From Synura sp. LO234KE (lineage: Eukaryota > Sar > Synurophyceae > Synurales > Mallomonadaceae): 13,348 nt of DNA. Positions 1-7,357 of this stretch are shown in pieces (positions within the stretch are counted from its first letter, which is position 1; every line of letters begins with the position of its first letter). The stretch spans positions 1 through 13,348 of the forward strand of contig VKHC01000314.1 of the NCBI GenBank assembly GCA_015143735.1, in the 5' to 3' direction. A program made the translations under genes and the position numbers. Below the pieces are notes generated by a model. That model was not told the DNA's origin. It did no database searches and was given only the letters and a program-made list of their open reading frames with translations.

Positions 1-19
1 AAAATATATAGATTAAAAT

Positions 20-176
20 AGTAATTACTTTAAAATTAATTTCTCCTAAAGAATTATAGAATCCACCAAATGAAAACGAATGATACGCATTTACAAAAGT
101 GTACCAGTTTTCGCACTTAATATAGTAACTCCAACCATAGGTGAAGCAGATTGGGGATGAAGTAGAAATGACAGAA
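20..176 (-). pseudogene. Decayed duplicate of the neighbouring 151-codon frame
   Basis: On the minus strand, bases 104-154 match 559-609 inside the intact frame with only about five differences. Bases 62-90 also match 519-545, and 164-174 match 631-641. The 3' flank at 20-51 resembles 260-291, so the gene and its downstream region were copied together. Read in the parent's frame, the copy gives QSASPMVGVTILSAKTG and then meets a TAA; a frame change is needed to recover the following FGG-x-YN stretch. Relative to the intact gene it lacks about 15 nt after TSFL-like codons and roughly 70 codons between the YN residues and the stop. No start codon can be assigned. I see this as a truncated, non-coding paralogue in tandem with the intact gene. 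Confidence 0.75.
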
Positions 177-229
177 GAGTCCGGTTTGCTCTATAGCGCT
201 AGATAGGAAAAAATAGTGTAAAAATTTCA

Positions 230-260
230 TAAATATCTAATTTATTAAATTAGATATTTA
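230..260 (-). terminator. 14-bp AT-rich hairpin downstream of orf151
   Basis: A perfect inverted repeat pairs 230-243 with 247-260 around a 3-nt loop. It lies 24 nt beyond the stop codon of the minus-strand 151-codon frame. In plastids such hairpins often act as 3'-end processing or stability elements and not as strict terminators. Confidence 0.55.
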
Positions 261-284
261 GTAATTATTTTAAAATTAGTTCGA

Positions 285-740
285 TTAAAGTAATGCTGCT
301 TCAATTAAAGTTGATAAAGGACCTTGGGGCTTGAAAACACAATTGATATTATCGATTCCATCTGCTGTAGCTGAACAAACAGCCGAACCACTATAACACA
401 GCGCAGCCAAAGGTGGACAAGCAGTTAACGTTAAATAAGCAACTCCTTGAAGCCCTAAACTAGTACATCCTAAACTTGCAGCTCCGCAATTTAAATAAAA
501 TGATGGATTGTAATATCCACCAAATAAAAAAGAACGATATATTTTACTAATACGGGAACCAGTTTTTACACTTAATAGAGTAACTCCAACCATAGGTGAA
601 ACAGATTGGACTAAACAAGATAAATTACCCATAAGAAATGACGTATTACCAGAACCAACGGCAATACCCTCACAAGCTGCATTTGCAGCTTGAGGTACAA
701 AACGAAAAAACGAATAGCTAAAAGGATTATACCATGACAC
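285..740 (-). CDS. Unknown Cys/Gly/Ala-rich, probably membrane-associated protein (151 codons)
   Basis: I do not recognise this protein and assign no function. It would start at a GTG only 2 nt after the psbY stop; the frame is closed just upstream by a TAG at 747-749, and the next Met is residue 37, so initiation is uncertain. Two long uncharged stretches (about 33-58 and 71-125) flank a basic segment (Lys59, Arg63, Lys66, Arg69), suggesting a membrane hairpin. Eight cysteines occur (23, 42, 85, 92, 108, 115, 122, 134); 85/92 and 108/115/122 are spaced by seven residues. Its composition looks less AT-rich than the surrounding spacers. A decayed paralogue lies just downstream, where the SPMVGVT to KTG block is the best-preserved part. 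Co-transcription with psbY is likely from the spacing. It could instead be a fortuitous or dying frame, though its length and the duplication argue for a gene. Confidence 0.55.
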   Translation of the reverse strand: MSWYNPFSYSFFRFVPQAANAACEGIAVGSGNTSFLMGNLSCLVQSVSPMVGVTLLSVKTGSRISKIYRSFLFGGYYNPSFYLNCGAASLGCTSLGLQGVAYLTLTACPPLAALCYSGSAVCSATADGIDNINCVFKPQGPLSTLIEAALL

Positions 741-742
741 AA

Positions 743-844
743 TTAACTAGAAGATGGAATACTTTTCTTAATTAAGAAAAAGATATTATATAATGCCCAA
801 GATGCTGCTAAAAGAATAGGAGTAAAAGTTAAAAATAGTTTCAT
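743..844 (-). CDS. psbY: Photosystem II protein PsbY (Ycf32)
   Basis: This 33-residue protein begins MKLFLTFTPILLAASWALYN and ends in a short basic/serine tail. The P-(I/V)-L-x-A-A-S-W-A-L-(Y/F)-N-I core at residues 9-21 is the hallmark of PsbY, a single-span thylakoid protein at the periphery of photosystem II near cytochrome b559. One transmembrane helix (about 3-24) followed by a Lys-Lys pair fits the family's size and topology in red-lineage plastids. The ATG at 842-844 is the only reasonable start. No strong Shine-Dalgarno site precedes it, which is common in plastids. A TATAAT box lies about 40 nt upstream. The stop is separated by 2 nt from the GTG of the next minus-strand frame, suggesting a dicistron. 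Confidence 0.88.
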   Translation of the reverse strand: MKLFLTFTPILLAASWALYNIFFLIKKSIPSSS

Positions 845-1103
845 AATAATTTTAATTGAAATTTAATTCATATATCGAATTCTATTATAATCAATTTTTA
901 TTAAAATTCCATTATTATTTGCTTTTAAAAAGAATTTATACATTAAAATATTTTAAAGAAATATTCTATTAATTTTAAATAGAACATTATTTATTGAAAT
1001 AAATAAACTTGTAATAATAGAAATTTAATTAGAAAATAATAAAATAATTTTGACTGCATTTTTTATATTACAATGGAATATTTTTTTTTTAAACAAACTT
1101 AAA
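845..1103. other. AT-rich spacer between psbY and trnL
   Basis: Almost entirely A and T. I see no gene here beyond the psbY promoter candidate. A small hairpin pairs 964-970 with 978-984. Frames that run through this spacer into the tRNA on either strand have no plausible protein content. Confidence 0.6.
884..912 (-). promoter_or_regulatory. Candidate psbY promoter
   Basis: On the minus strand there is a perfect TATAAT (884-889) preceded at 17 nt by a weak -35 (ATGGAA, 907-912). It is about 40 nt upstream of the psbY start. The sequence is so AT-rich that a chance -10 is possible. Confidence 0.4.
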
Positions 1104-1132
1104 TTGACAAAGATTGTAATTGAGTTTAGACT
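1104..1132 (+). promoter_or_regulatory. trnL(UAG) promoter, sigma-70 type
   Basis: A perfect TTGACA at 1104-1109, a 17-nt spacer and TAGACT at 1127-1132 stand 7 nt before the tRNA 5' end. Spacing and position are ideal for the plastid-encoded (bacterial-type) RNA polymerase. Confidence 0.65.
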
Positions 1133-1139
1133 AAGATTA

Positions 1140-1221
1140 GCGAATGTGGCGAAATTGGTAGACGCGTTAGACTTAGAATCTAATGAAAAACTTCGTGAGA
1201 GTTCGAGTCTCTCCATTTGCA
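1140..1221 (+). tRNA. trnL(UAG): tRNA-Leu, anticodon UAG
   Basis: An 82-nt class II tRNA. The acceptor stem GCGAATG pairs with CATTTGC with one G-U; A1221 is the discriminator base and no CCA is encoded. The D arm contains TGGCGAAATTGGTAGACGC. The anticodon stem TTAGA/TCTAA encloses the loop CTTAGAA, giving UAG. A long variable arm (TGAAAAACTTCG) and a T arm with GTTCGAGTC follow. UAG decodes CUN leucine codons. In several ochrophyte plastids this tRNA lies close upstream of rpl21, as here. Confidence 0.97.
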
Positions 1222-1903
1222 TAAATAAATAAAAGAACCATTGTAACTTTCCAGTACAAAGAAACGATATATTATTAGAATAATTAACACCATCAAAAAA
1301 TGAAAAAAAAGTATTCCATTAATACAGAAATTATAAAACCAGATTCGTTTTCCACATAGTTCCACAAGGGCTTAACGGACGTCAAACAATTAGAACATGC
1401 CTAAGACCGAAATCCAATTTCAATCCAGCAAGACTAAAACAAGTAAAAATGATACCAAAAACCAGGATTGTAGATGATATTTAATGATTTTACGAGTTAC
1501 GAATTTTATTCCAATAAATGGAAGTGTGAGTCGATGACCCAATGAACGAATCATTCAATTTATAAACAAGAGTTGTATGATTACCAATATACCCTTTGGA
1601 TATAGAATTGACATAAAACGCTTATAAATTACTTTTCGTTTTTTAATCAATTTCATTGTATTTAAAATTGTGATCATAAGTTTTTATCAAGGTTAAATAA
1701 AAGAAAGGGTTGTCTTAGAATCTGAAGCTATGAATTGTATTTCAAAATTAAATGGATTATAATTGAAATTCGAAGTATGGATTCTACTGTGAAAAGATTC
1801 AATTCAAAAAAAAGAAGGTTTCTAAGTTGAGTTCGACTCCAAAAAGATTGGAAGTGGTAAAGAATGAGTTTCTAAAAAAAAATTGAAAAAAGAGAAAAAC
1901 CCT
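1222..1903. other. Gene-free spacer between trnL and rpl21
   Basis: About 680 bp without a supportable gene. In diatom maps as I remember them, rbcR (ycf30) lies between trnL(UAG) and rpl21. I looked for its LysR-type helix-turn-helix on both strands and found none. A short plus-strand stretch around 1328-1490 is less AT-rich and open for about 50 codons (contains NFNPARLKQVKMIPKTR) but has no usable start and matches nothing I know. Another Lys/Ser/Thr-rich frame from ATG 1399 faintly recalls the Rpl32 N-terminus but is too weak to call. Confidence 0.5.
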
Positions 1904-2218
1904 ATGAAATATGCTATTACTCATACATCAGGAAAACAATTTTTGCTAAAACCAGGTCAATGGTATGATATCGATTTAATAAAAAATGGCAAATTAGGAG
2001 ATTTCATTGCGATGAATAAAATTTTATTTTTTCGTAAAAACAATCTGATCCAATTAGGAAAACCATTTTTAGGAATGAGTCAAATTCCAGCAAAAATTAT
2101 ACAGCAAGTAAAAGGAACAAAAATAATCGTGTTAAAAACAAAACCGAAAAAAAAATATACCAGAACTCGTGGTCATCGACAACCGTATACTCGTGTTCAG
2201 ATAGATAGCTTGAATTAA
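1904..2218 (+). CDS. rpl21: 50S ribosomal protein L21
   Basis: The 104-residue product starts MKYAITHTSGKQFLLKPGQW, matching the bL21 N-terminus (YAII-x-x-GGKQ-x-x-V). It continues with the central IG-KP beta-barrel segment and ends with the family's basic K-x-KKKY-x-R-x-x-GHRQ-x-x-T motif, which binds 23S rRNA. I chose ATG 1904 over an in-frame TTG at 1883, which would add seven Lys-rich residues absent from the family. The upstream sequence is purine-rich but lacks a strong Shine-Dalgarno site. rpl27 begins 26 nt after the stop, the ancient bacterial rplU-rpmA pairing, so the two are probably one transcript. Confidence 0.95.
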   Translation: MKYAITHTSGKQFLLKPGQWYDIDLIKNGKLGDFIAMNKILFFRKNNLIQLGKPFLGMSQIPAKIIQQVKGTKIIVLKTKPKKKYTRTRGHRQPYTRVQIDSLN

Positions 2219-2244
2219 GAAATTTGTAAAAAGAGGAAAAAAAA

Positions 2245-2496
2245 ATGGCACATAAAATGGGAGCTGGTAGTACACGAAATACGCGTGATTCTCAAGCAAA
2301 ACGTTTAGGAGTAAAATGTACAGGTTTTGCAAAAGTAAAAAATGGTTCAATTTTAGTACGTCAACGAGGAACAAAATTTAAACCAGGAATAAAAGTAGGT
2401 TGTGGACGAGATCATACTTTATACGCCCTATCAGATGGAATTGTGAGTTTTACACATTCTGGATTTGTCAATATAATGGAAGAAGAAATGGAATAA
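2245..2496 (+). CDS. rpl27: 50S ribosomal protein L27
   Basis: The 83-residue product starts [20 protein letters not shown], the classic bL27 N-terminal arm that reaches the peptidyl-transferase centre. It then has GVK-x-x-[14 protein letters not shown] and [12 protein letters not shown], covering the whole conserved beta-sandwich. The family's common MAHKKG is MAHKMG here. The tail after SFTHSGF is short and acidic (EEEME), unlike the usual basic C-terminus. AGAGG at 2231-2235 is a good ribosome-binding site about 9 nt before ATG. The stop codon lies inside a perfect hairpin shared with the convergent Tic20-like gene. Confidence 0.97.
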   Translation: MAHKMGAGSTRNTRDSQAKRLGVKCTGFAKVKNGSILVRQRGTKFKPGIKVGCGRDHTLYALSDGIVSFTHSGFVNIMEEEME

Positions 2497-2518
2497 ACGG
2501 AACAGTGTTCCGTTTATT
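2492..2518. terminator. Bidirectional hairpin carrying both stop codons of rpl27 and the Tic20-like gene
   Basis: AATAAACGGAAC (2492-2503) pairs perfectly with GTTCCGTTTATT (2507-2518) around the loop AGT. The rpl27 TAA (2494-2496) is in the left arm and the minus-strand TAA (2514-2516) is in the right arm, so one 12-bp stem closes both convergent messages. It is GC-richer in its centre than the background. Confidence 0.8.
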
Positions 2519-3260
2519 CATCATCTCCTAAATCTTCAGGAGGTTCTTCTTGCTGAATTTTTTTCTTATCTCCCTTTTTCGGTTTGCGAACTCGAATTTT
2601 TAACCAAAAAGCAACTGAATCGGTTATCCAACTCAACAACCCTGGAAGCGTTGCAACTTTACCTTGTAGGGCAGTGATATATAAATAGAAATAAAGACCA
2701 ACAAAAACCAAAAAAGTACCAAAATAAACTAGAATCCCTATTCGTACATCGGTATGAATCAAAATCCCTTTATCAAAAGCCCATTTGGCTGCTGAAGCTA
2801 CAACTTCCCGATTAAATAAAAGATCCCAATACAGCAGGACTAAGCCTTGTAGCATTAATAAAGAAAAAATAAGTAAGATATAATATTTTATAAATTTTGA
2901 AAGTTTAAAAAGAGATCTGCTAATCATTAATTCAAGGACAAGATAAGAAAGAAAGAAAGATTTTTCTGGGCTAGCCCAATATTGAAAAAAAGAAGAGTTA
3001 AGAATCCAATACAAAATAGGCCAAACAGGGACTAAAATTGCTGGAAAGCCACCAAGAGCAAAAACACTTGTTAAAATGGAATGACAAAGATCTACAAAAG
3101 CAAAGAAAAAAATAAAAGATAGCTGAATGGTCACCATAATTCGCTCGGATGTCTTAGGATATGCGTTCCGAAAAGCAAAAATAATGTCATATAAATTTTG
3201 AAAAATTGGTTGAACAAGATTTTGGAACCATTTTACTAAAAAGAGTATTCTATCTATCAT
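2514..3260 (-). CDS. tic20 (ycf60): Tic20-family inner-envelope protein (Ycf60-like)
   Basis: A 248-residue polytopic protein with probable membrane segments near 41-59, 67-88, 101-115, 124-148 and 173-197, then a highly charged C-terminus (KPKKGDKKK, then EEPPEDLGDDE). The order of segments fits Tic20: helix 2 runs into a basic SRSLFKLSKFIKYYIL region like the family's RFIRFN stretch, and the last helix leads into TALQGKVATLP, resembling the conserved GK/E-x-x-x-IP-x-x-x-x-A tail. Tic20 forms part of the protein channel in the inner plastid envelope and is plastid-encoded as ycf60 in red algae. The first ~40 residues and the acidic tail extend it beyond the usual ~200-residue plastid form. 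It converges on rpl27 and diverges from secA. No Shine-Dalgarno site precedes ATG 3260. The assignment rests on topology and short motifs, so another small membrane family remains possible. Confidence 0.6.
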   Translation of the reverse strand: MIDRILFLVKWFQNLVQPIFQNLYDIIFAFRNAYPKTSERIMVTIQLSFIFFFAFVDLCHSILTSVFALGGFPAILVPVWPILYWILNSSFFQYWASPEKSFFLSYLVLELMISRSLFKLSKFIKYYILLIFSLLMLQGLVLLYWDLLFNREVVASAAKWAFDKGILIHTDVRIGILVYFGTFLVFVGLYFYLYITALQGKVATLPGLLSWITDSVAFWLKIRVRKPKKGDKKKIQQEEPPEDLGDDE

Positions 3261-3362
3261 AAGCTTTGATATGTAATTTCAAATAAATTAAAGAAAAAAA
3301 AAATGTTATACATACTATTATGATAACATGATATTAGCAAATAAGAATAGTCTAAAAAAAGT
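3261..3362. promoter_or_regulatory. Divergent promoter region of the Tic20-like gene and secA
   Basis: These 102 bp must hold both start regions. ATGTTAT (3303-3309) and ATAACAT (3323-3329) form an inverted repeat around 13 nt, a possible protein-binding dyad. A plus-strand TTGATA (3266-3271) with TAAAGA 17 nt on is a weak secA promoter candidate. A minus-strand TTGCTA/TAGTAT pair at 17 nt is an equally weak one for the Tic20-like gene. Confidence 0.35.
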
Positions 3363-5855
3363 ATGAAAAAATTTCTTTCAGAGATAAAAGCCGCATTCAC
3401 TAGAGTGACACTAAAAAGTGAAGAAGAACTGGCAATTGAAATTGAAAAAATAAAAAAACGTTTATCAAAAACTTCCTTAGAAACCATTCTTCCAGAATGG
3501 TTTGGAATAGTTCAAGAAGTTTCTTCGCGAAAAATCGGATTCAAACATTTTGACAGTCAATTAAAAGCCGGTTTTTTCTTACATCAAGGAAAAATTGTAG
3601 AAATGAAAACGGGTGAAGGAAAAACATTAGCCTCAACATTACCAGTCTCGTTAAATGCTTTACTGAAAAAAGGAGTTCATGTTGTCACTGTAAATGACTA
3701 TCTAGCAGAAAGAGACCAAAAATGGATGGGAAAAATTTACGAAGGATTAGGATTAACAGTTGGTTTAGTAAAAAATACAAGTTCATTTGATCAAAGAAAA
3801 AAAAGTTATTTTTCAGATATCACTTATGTTACTAATTCCGAATTAGTTTTTGATTATTTACGAGATAGTTCCGCCTATAAGTTTTCTAAAATTGTTCAAA
3901 GATCTTTTCATTATTGTGTAATTGATGAAATAGATTCAATTTTAATTGATGAAGCAAGAACACCTTTAATCTTATCAAGCCCACAAGATAAATTAATTCT
4001 TACTAAACTGGCTATGGCAAAAAACATTGCAAAATGTTTAAAGAGAGAAGTTGATTTTGAGATCGATGAAAAACGGAAAGAAATTCAATTAACAGAAACT
4101 GGGTATCGTAAAAGCGCTGAAAAACTTGCCCAAAAAACCTTATATGAAGAAGGAGAACCATGGATTCTAGATATCCTGAATGCATTAAAAGCAGAATATT
4201 TATTTAAAAAAAATAAAAATTATATTGTTTTAAATAACCAAGTACAAATTATAGATGAGTTTACTGGACGTATTATGTCCGACCGACGATGGAGTATGGG
4301 AATTCATGAAGCTATCGAAAGCAAAGAGAAGGTGGAAATTGGAGGAAGGTCAAAAACACGAAGTTCAATTACCTATCAAAATTTTTTCCCTTTATATCCA
4401 AAATTAGCGGGAATGACTGGAACAGGAAAAACAGCAGAAAGAGAATTTCAAGAGATTTATAATTTAGACGTAGTAGTAATTGAGACGTCAAAACCAATGA
4501 TTCGAAAAGATTTACCTGATCTGGTTTATCAAAGCGAATTAGCAAAATGGAAAGCTGTTTTAAAAACGACAGAAGATTGTTTTCAAAAAGGTCAACCGGT
4601 TTTAATAGGAACATCAAGTGTCGAAAAATCTGAATTCTTGTCAGACCTTTTTAAAATTTCAAAAATTCCACACCAAGTTCTAAACGCAAAACCAGAAAAT
4701 GTTCAACGTGAAAGTGAAATCATAGCTCAAGCAGGTAAACCTTCAGGAGTTACCATTGCAACTAATATGGCAGGAAGAGGAACGGATATTATCTTAGGTG
4801 GAAATCCACTTTTTGAAGTAAAACAAAAAATGTATGAAACTCTTCTGGAAAATAGAGAAGCAACGTCTCTTAAAGAAATTATTTTGACGGAATATAAAAA
4901 ATTAGAAAAGTTAGACCAACTCGAAGAAGATATTAGAAATTTACCCTATTCTTTAGAAGTTTGTTCTCCAAGTTTTCAATCTTGCTATCAAACATTCTAT
5001 CAAGAAATCTTAATAAAATGGAAAAAAAATAATTCAATTGTAAAATCACTTGGAGGATTATTTGTAATTGGGACAGAAAGGCAAGAAAATAGACGAATTG
5101 ATAACCAACTACGTGGTCGTTCAGGTCGACAAGGAGATCCTGGTGTTTCTCAATTTTTTATTAGTTTGGAAGATGATTTAGTCAAAGTTTTTGGAGGAGA
5201 AAGTCTACAAAAATGGGTGAATTATCTAGTTCAAGATAAAGATATTCCACTCGAGTCAACTTTTTTAACAAAAAATTTAGAAAATGCTCAAGAAAAAGTG
5301 GAATCTTACAATTATGACTTACGAAAAAATATTTTCCAATATGACGAAATTTTAAATCTTCAACGTAAACAACTATTTAAGGTTAGAAAAGACCTTTTAT
5401 CCCAAAAACTAAAAGAAGATTTCTTTTTACGATATTTAGAATCTTTTTTTGATGAAGAAATGCAACCCTATTGGAAAAGAAAAACGAGCCAAGATTCTTA
5501 TGAATTAGAAAAATGGTTTCCCAATTATGCCGATTTTGACAATCATCAAAAAACACAAACACAGAATTCCGAAATTTGGATTTGGTATGATCTCCGATTA
5601 GCGGAAACAGACTGTTATGAATTTGGATTTTTGAAACATAATAAACTAATTCAACTTCTAACCATCATGGATTGCTCTTGGACTGACCATATCGAGCGAA
5701 TGAATTCAATCCGTGATACAATTAGTTGGCGAGCTTATGGACAACAAAATCCATTGACAGAATATAACAGGGATTCATTCAAATCCTTTAAATTAATGTT
5801 CGATGAAATACGTCTATGTATGATATACTTTCTTTTCAATAATCCAATAAACTAA
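3363..5855 (+). CDS. secA: Preprotein translocase ATPase SecA
   Basis: An 830-residue plastid SecA, the motor that pushes proteins through SecYE into the thylakoid. The Walker A motif is MKTGEGKT at 81-88. The Walker B/DEAD-type motif is [19 protein letters not shown] (186-204). The preprotein cross-linking domain lies roughly in 205-350. [44 protein letters not shown] and [18 protein letters not shown] cover the second nucleotide-binding domain, including the arginine finger region. The helical wing/scaffold motif [13 protein letters not shown]-x-I-x-WRAYGQ is near the end. As usual in plastids, the C-terminal linker and zinc-binding domain of bacterial SecA are missing. Canonical TERHESRR reads TERQENRR. 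The start at 3363 fits the [13 protein letters not shown]-terminus. rpl34 follows after 8 nt. Confidence 0.98.
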   Translation: MKKFLSEIKAAFTRVTLKSEEELAIEIEKIKKRLSKTSLETILPEWFGIVQEVSSRKIGFKHFDSQLKAGFFLHQGKIVEMKTGEGKTLASTLPVSLNALLKKGVHVVTVNDYLAERDQKWMGKIYEGLGLTVGLVKNTSSFDQRKKSYFSDITYVTNSELVFDYLRDSSAYKFSKIVQRSFHYCVIDEIDSILIDEARTPLILSSPQDKLILTKLAMAKNIAKCLKREVDFEIDEKRKEIQLTETGYRKSAEKLAQKTLYEEGEPWILDILNALKAEYLFKKNKNYIVLNNQVQIIDEFTGRIMSDRRWSMGIHEAIESKEKVEIGGRSKTRSSITYQNFFPLYPKLAGMTGTGKTAEREFQEIYNLDVVVIETSKPMIRKDLPDLVYQSELAKWKAVLKTTEDCFQKGQPVLIGTSSVEKSEFLSDLFKISKIPHQVLNAKPENVQRESEIIAQAGKPSGVTIATNMAGRGTDIILGGNPLFEVKQKMYETLLENREATSLKEIILTEYKKLEKLDQLEEDIRNLPYSLEVCSPSFQSCYQTFYQEILIKWKKNNSIVKSLGGLFVIGTERQENRRIDNQLRGRSGRQGDPGVSQFFISLEDDLVKVFGGESLQKWVNYLVQDKDIPLESTFLTKNLENAQEKVESYNYDLRKNIFQYDEILNLQRKQLFKVRKDLLSQKLKEDFFLRYLESFFDEEMQPYWKRKTSQDSYELEKWFPNYADFDNHQKTQTQNSEIWIWYDLRLAETDCYEFGFLKHNKLIQLLTIMDCSWTDHIERMNSIRDTISWRAYGQQNPLTEYNRDSFKSFKLMFDEIRLCMIYFLFNNPIN

Positions 5856-5863
5856 AAAAACAA

Positions 5864-6001
5864 ATGACAAAACATACTTTAAATGGACGTCGAAGAAAAG
5901 TGATTAAAACATCAGGTTTTCGAGCACGTTTAGCAACAAAAAGTGGAAGAAAAATATTAAAAAATCGTAGACGTAAAGGGCGTTGGAAATTAACAATTTA
6001 A
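5864..6001 (+). CDS. rpl34: 50S ribosomal protein L34
   Basis: A 45-residue, strongly basic protein starting [20 protein letters not shown] and ending [13 protein letters not shown]. It carries the bL34 pattern T-x-x-G-x-x-RK-x-x-x-x-SGFRAR-x-x-T-x-x-GR-x-(I/V)-L-x-x-RR-x-KGR and has the usual length (44-46). It binds 23S rRNA. It begins 8 nt after secA, the same neighbour order as in many red-lineage plastids, and is probably translated from the secA transcript. There is no clear Shine-Dalgarno site in the A-rich gap. Confidence 0.97.
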   Translation: MTKHTLNGRRRKVIKTSGFRARLATKSGRKILKNRRRKGRWKLTI

Positions 6002-6003
6002 AT

Positions 6004-6039
6004 ATGTTAATTTCCTTATATATATATTAACATCTTTTT
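6004..6039 (+). terminator. Hairpin plus T-run after rpl34
   Basis: ATGTTAAT (6004-6011) pairs with ATTAACAT (6026-6033) around a 14-nt loop and is followed by CTTTTT (6034-6039). It lies between rpl34 and ccs1 and could end or attenuate the secA-rpl34 message, or stabilise a processed end. Confidence 0.45.
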
Positions 6040-6043
6040 AACA

Positions 6044-7357
6044 ATGAAACTTTTTTCAATTCAAAAATCTTTGAAACTTTTTACTGGTGTCAAATTCGCA
6101 ATTTTAATCTTGGCTATGATTGGTATAGCTAGTTCTTTGGGATCATTTATTGAACAAGACGAATCGATTCTATTTTATCAAAAAAATTATCCCACTAGTC
6201 AACCTTTTTTTGGGTTTATAACATGGGAATTCATTCGTGAATTCGGGTTAGACCATGTTTACCGAACATGGTGGTTTTTTGGGTTACTCTTTTTTTTAGT
6301 TTTAAGTCTAATAAGCTGTACTTTTACAAGACAATTTCCTATTTTTTCGAATTCAAAAGAATATTCATTTCGACAAAATAAAAAATCTTTTTTAACTTTA
6401 CCTTTTTCTATAAAATTGAAGAAGATTTTTTATTTAAAAGAAAACATTATCTCAAAACTCCAAAACTGTAATTTTTATCTTTATCAAAAAGAAAATTTGA
6501 TTTATGGATATAAAGGATTAATTGGAAGAATTAGCCCAATTTTAGTCCATTTTAGTCTAATACTAATTTTACTCGGTTCTTTTTTAAGTAGTTTTCAGAA
6601 TTTAAAAGCTCAAGAAATTTTGCCAAAAGGAGAACTTTTTCATATTCAAAATTCAATTCAACTCGGTTGGTTGACTAAACTTCCAACAATCACGACTCGT
6701 ATCAATGATTTCTGGGTGGAATATGAAGAAAATAGAATTCACCAATTTTATTCCAATTTATCAATTTTTGATAATTTTGGTAATGAACAAAAACAACAAA
6801 CTATTTCAGTAAATCATCCTTTACATTTTCAAAATCTTGATTTTTATCAAAGTGATTGGAATCTTTTAGGAATTCGATTTGAAGATATCAAAACGAACAA
6901 AATCTATGAATCACCTTTTTTCCCTTTAGAAAAAGCGTCAAAATCTTGGATCACCTGGATTCCAAACTCAGAAATCAGTCTCATCTTTGATCAATTCCAA
7001 AATACTTTTTTGCTTTATGATAAGATGGGGAATTTTTTAGAATTACAAAATATTGGGGATAAGATTGGAAACCAATTTGTAATTATTGATATCCTACCTT
7101 CAACCGGATTACAAATTAAATATGATCCAACCATTTCTCTAATTTATTTTGGATTTGGAATTTTAATGATAACAGGCTGTTTAAGTTTCTTACCTTATAC
7201 CCAAATTTGGATGTGTCAACAATCTCTTTATTGTCGATTAGCAGGTTCGACCAATCGAGGTAAAATTCAATTAGAAATTGAATTTGAAAACTTGCTACGA
7301 GAAATTGAAACCAAATATAAAAAAGTTTCTTTTGTCAAGAAATTAATCGAAAACTAG
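6044..7357 (+). CDS. ccs1: Cytochrome c biogenesis protein Ccs1 (ResB family, Ycf44)
   Basis: A 437-residue membrane protein. Three N-terminal membrane helices lie near 15-34, 76-94 and 163-183, a large lumenal domain spans about 190-360, and one last helix lies near 366-386. Family signatures are the SSLGSFIEQDES/YQKNYP segment after helix 1, VYRTWWF before helix 2, SCTFTRQFP after it, GRISPILVHFSL with His169 before helix 3, and N-HPL-F-x-x-x-DFYQSDW in the lumenal domain. With CcsA it forms the System II complex that delivers haem and attaches it to apocytochromes (cytochrome f, c6) on the lumenal side. CcsA is encoded about 2.2 kb downstream. Length is typical for algal Ccs1. The start follows rpl34 by 42 nt. 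Confidence 0.96.
   Translation: MKLFSIQKSLKLFTGVKFAILILAMIGIASSLGSFIEQDESILFYQKNYPTSQPFFGFITWEFIREFGLDHVYRTWWFFGLLFFLVLSLISCTFTRQFPIFSNSKEYSFRQNKKSFLTLPFSIKLKKIFYLKENIISKLQNCNFYLYQKENLIYGYKGLIGRISPILVHFSLILILLGSFLSSFQNLKAQEILPKGELFHIQNSIQLGWLTKLPTITTRINDFWVEYEENRIHQFYSNLSIFDNFGNEQKQQTISVNHPLHFQNLDFYQSDWNLLGIRFEDIKTNKIYESPFFPLEKASKSWITWIPNSEISLIFDQFQNTFLLYDKMGNFLELQNIGDKIGNQFVIIDILPSTGLQIKYDPTISLIYFGFGILMITGCLSFLPYTQIWMCQQSLYCRLAGSTNRGKIQLEIEFENLLREIETKYKKVSFVKKLIEN

Noticed and set aside
1399-1476. Short plus-strand frame with SSKTKTSKNDTKNQ, resembling the start of Rpl32
   Set aside because: Only a few Lys/Ser/Thr matches, no MAVPKK start and no continuation; too weak for a pseudogene call.
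1711-1850. Possible tRNA-Leu relic: CTTAGAATCT at about 1713 equals the trnL anticodon region, and GAGTTCGACTC at about 1832 looks like a T arm
   Set aside because: The two pieces are about 120 nt apart, the T-like stem does not extend to five pairs, and no acceptor stem can be formed; a 10-base match is expected by chance at this composition.
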